Virus record (IMG/VR): IMGVR_UViG_3300046011_000635
Span: 1 to 25,249 of that record
Strand: one strand, 5' to 3'
Source: a virus
DNA: 25,249 nt
The notes beneath the pieces were generated by a model. It was not told where the DNA came from, did not search any database, and saw only the letters and a program-made list of their open reading frames with translations. Made by a program: the position numbers and the translations under genes. Of the stretch, positions 25,001 to 25,249 are shown piece after piece (within the stretch, counting starts at the first letter, position 1; every line of letters starts with the position of its first letter).

Positions 25001-25249
25001 TGACTGCTGTAAATCAATTAGTAGCAATGTCAGGAAGCGGAGCTGCTCCGTTTAAGATTTCGCATTTGACAGCACTTAATGACTATTATCATAACGTGAA
25101 TTTACCGGGTAGTCAACATACAAAAGGTAGAGCGGTAGACTTTAAATTAGACTTGCCGCCGGGACAAGAAGCACCTAGCGAAAGACAATTTCAAGAACTA
25201 TCAAATTTCATGAAAGGAACTTTGGGTTTTGATGTCGTAATCAACGATC
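22015..25249 (+). CDS. Putative tape measure protein with M15-type peptidase motif, C-terminus cut by the window edge
   Basis: Open from the ATG at 22015 to the window end, 1078 residues visible. The first 580 residues are mostly helical and Ala/Gln-rich (for example LGYMLGPIKALGTNIISLGR, then coiled-coil EAARLRREADQAEALGTPEG), as in tail tape measure proteins (T4 gp29), which set tail length and pass through the tube. Pro/Thr-rich linkers follow (about 590-645 and 720-800), the second with a 16-residue tandem repeat. Near the end, SQHTKGRAVDF (1033-1043) matches the SxHxxGxAxD zinc motif of M15 D-Ala-D-Ala peptidases (H1035, D1042), suggesting a wall-degrading domain delivered with the tail tube. 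The second metal histidine would lie beyond the window. No good Shine-Dalgarno precedes the ATG. A virion-associated endolysin fusion is the alternative. Confidence 0.7.
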   Translation, partial: MTPEQLQDLSNNLNDLRAAINQIAGASSIMANSLNRTIQGLGQVDPTFRRAASALDESVNRTRQAGNAIQQEQQVAAQTIRRNAQDQENATRGYVASLRTLTNGLTSATASLQNLSGIAQIAGNSVSSLGIKMGAAGDKADALGRFVTGIGENIFKQAEAYNALKNSLQRMGAAGEHTASSLYQYGKAAGLYSETLGYMLGPIKALGTNIISLGRGAGDAQRAFMEMLQVSDDQRAMFARLGMFQEDLIARQADYVAQQQAAGISIRNMNTDMQSLRKASLDYVRSLYDLSALTGQSIEQEREKQKEAVYERRLMTEMFAKQAEAARLRREADQAEALGTPEGLEEARRKRGEAAALDRQVQAQEKLIRSLSELPKEMRDGIIGAMTTGGIVNEGAEVLARQGVLDDILEITSNLKERAERGEQVDPEMEAQRIMQLIGEGQAQNAEVLKNALLVGGDELARKLGFSIKDIEFARDQLGRDRPAELEAARRRREAAEAGGQDLVSDTAARLQGLSIALNQAGEELTAATSPFIQGFNLVTNESVRTAGAIQSLGEAAVDAIGKIASTTQGLLQNAANASDKFSGIPTQGGSSTIGRRLPVDQQGTTPSPVAPVAAPTTQETQPPTTPADTTQVAPTATATPVPTYAPITVETNLGNRITLNAGAVGKIAGQIKEGKNRDQLRGEIRKLIGNNTNYNQATIDKIIDKVAEVANLPKPAGSAATATPTTPAAQVPTQVPEAVPTTPVTEVPTQVPEAVPTTPVTEVPTQVPTVAPSTTNAPPVTGARPEPATVARPSPTATGTQRPRVTTPAAGTVAPRDLDVSTPKVIDTVSSEQRNWQNRENELRNRLSDMVRNKKSITKDQANQILDYYDTLKDKPGAIPTVDQIIQNSGALRRPTTATTAPVNTNGARPEAAPRVQANLRRPREVTPPADLARRAGYRETLPGNVNTSLPEMIEAGLPPSALRGSGIQEPLGGDRDPGTFDTHGEGAQIDPRLLTAVNQLVAMSGSGAAPFKISHLTALNDYYHNVNLPGSQHTKGRAVDFKLDLPPGQEAPSERQFQELSNFMKGTLGFDVVIND
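24208..24320 (+). repeat. 48-bp tandem repeat in the tape measure linker
   Basis: A 48-base unit beginning GTTCCGACACAAGTACCAGA occurs at 24208-24255 and, identically, at 24256-24303, then a partial third copy of about 17 bases at 24304-24320. It encodes VPTQVPEAVPTTPVTE. The identity of the copies suggests a recent slippage expansion that keeps frame. Confidence 0.9.

Overview
The window is a stretch of a T4-like (tailed, contractile) bacteriophage genome, A+T-rich, with tightly packed genes and almost no spare DNA. The closest relatives I recognise from memory are the marine and freshwater T4-like phages (cyanophage and pelagiphage types): the baseplate wedge proteins gp6, gp25 and gp53, the gp5-like hub, the long form of the late sigma factor gp55, and gp47/gp46 all have the sequence style of that group. 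No host metabolic gene, integrase, tRNA or CRISPR array is visible. The host is probably a Gram-negative bacterium (inference).

Layout. (1) Positions 1-16001, minus strand: a baseplate/tail operon read right to left: a tail-tube-cap-like protein (gp48/gp54 type), gp53, a 988-aa hub-like protein, a gp5-like hub/spike, a 649-aa unrecognised structural protein, gp25, gp6, and a very large virion protein running off the left edge. Genes are separated by a few bases or overlap by one. (2) 16002-16140: divergent control region with a strong sigma70-type promoter to the right and a late-type promoter to the left. (3) 16141-20465, plus strand: recombination and transcription genes: gp55 late sigma factor, gp47 and gp46 (Mre11/Rad50-like nuclease pair), and a PD-(D/E)XK nuclease-like protein. 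(4) 20466-20878: a non-coding, hairpin-rich stretch of about 410 bases between convergent genes, possibly a structured RNA. (5) 20879-21927, minus strand: gp26-type baseplate hub protein, followed in the -1 frame by a 76-codon extension with no start codon at its head. (6) 21928-22014: two interlocked divergent TATAAATA late-promoter motifs. (7) 22015-25249, plus strand: a tape-measure-like protein, open at the right edge, with an M15-type peptidase motif near the end of the window.

How it fits together. gp55 is the sigma factor that reads TATAAATA-like late promoters, and such motifs (TATAAATA or GATAAATA) lie in front of gp26, the tape measure gene, the baseplate operon and gp6. The early-type genes (gp55, gp47) instead have host-like -35/-10 promoters. 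The main discovery candidate is a T TTT TTC slippery heptamer at the very end of gp26 that would fuse gp26 to the downstream frame, placed right beside the tape measure gene. This is the arrangement of the G/GT tail-assembly chaperones of lambda-like phages. Other notable points are four copies of a TonB-box-like motif (LEEVxVTGxR) in two baseplate proteins, and the structured intergenic region.
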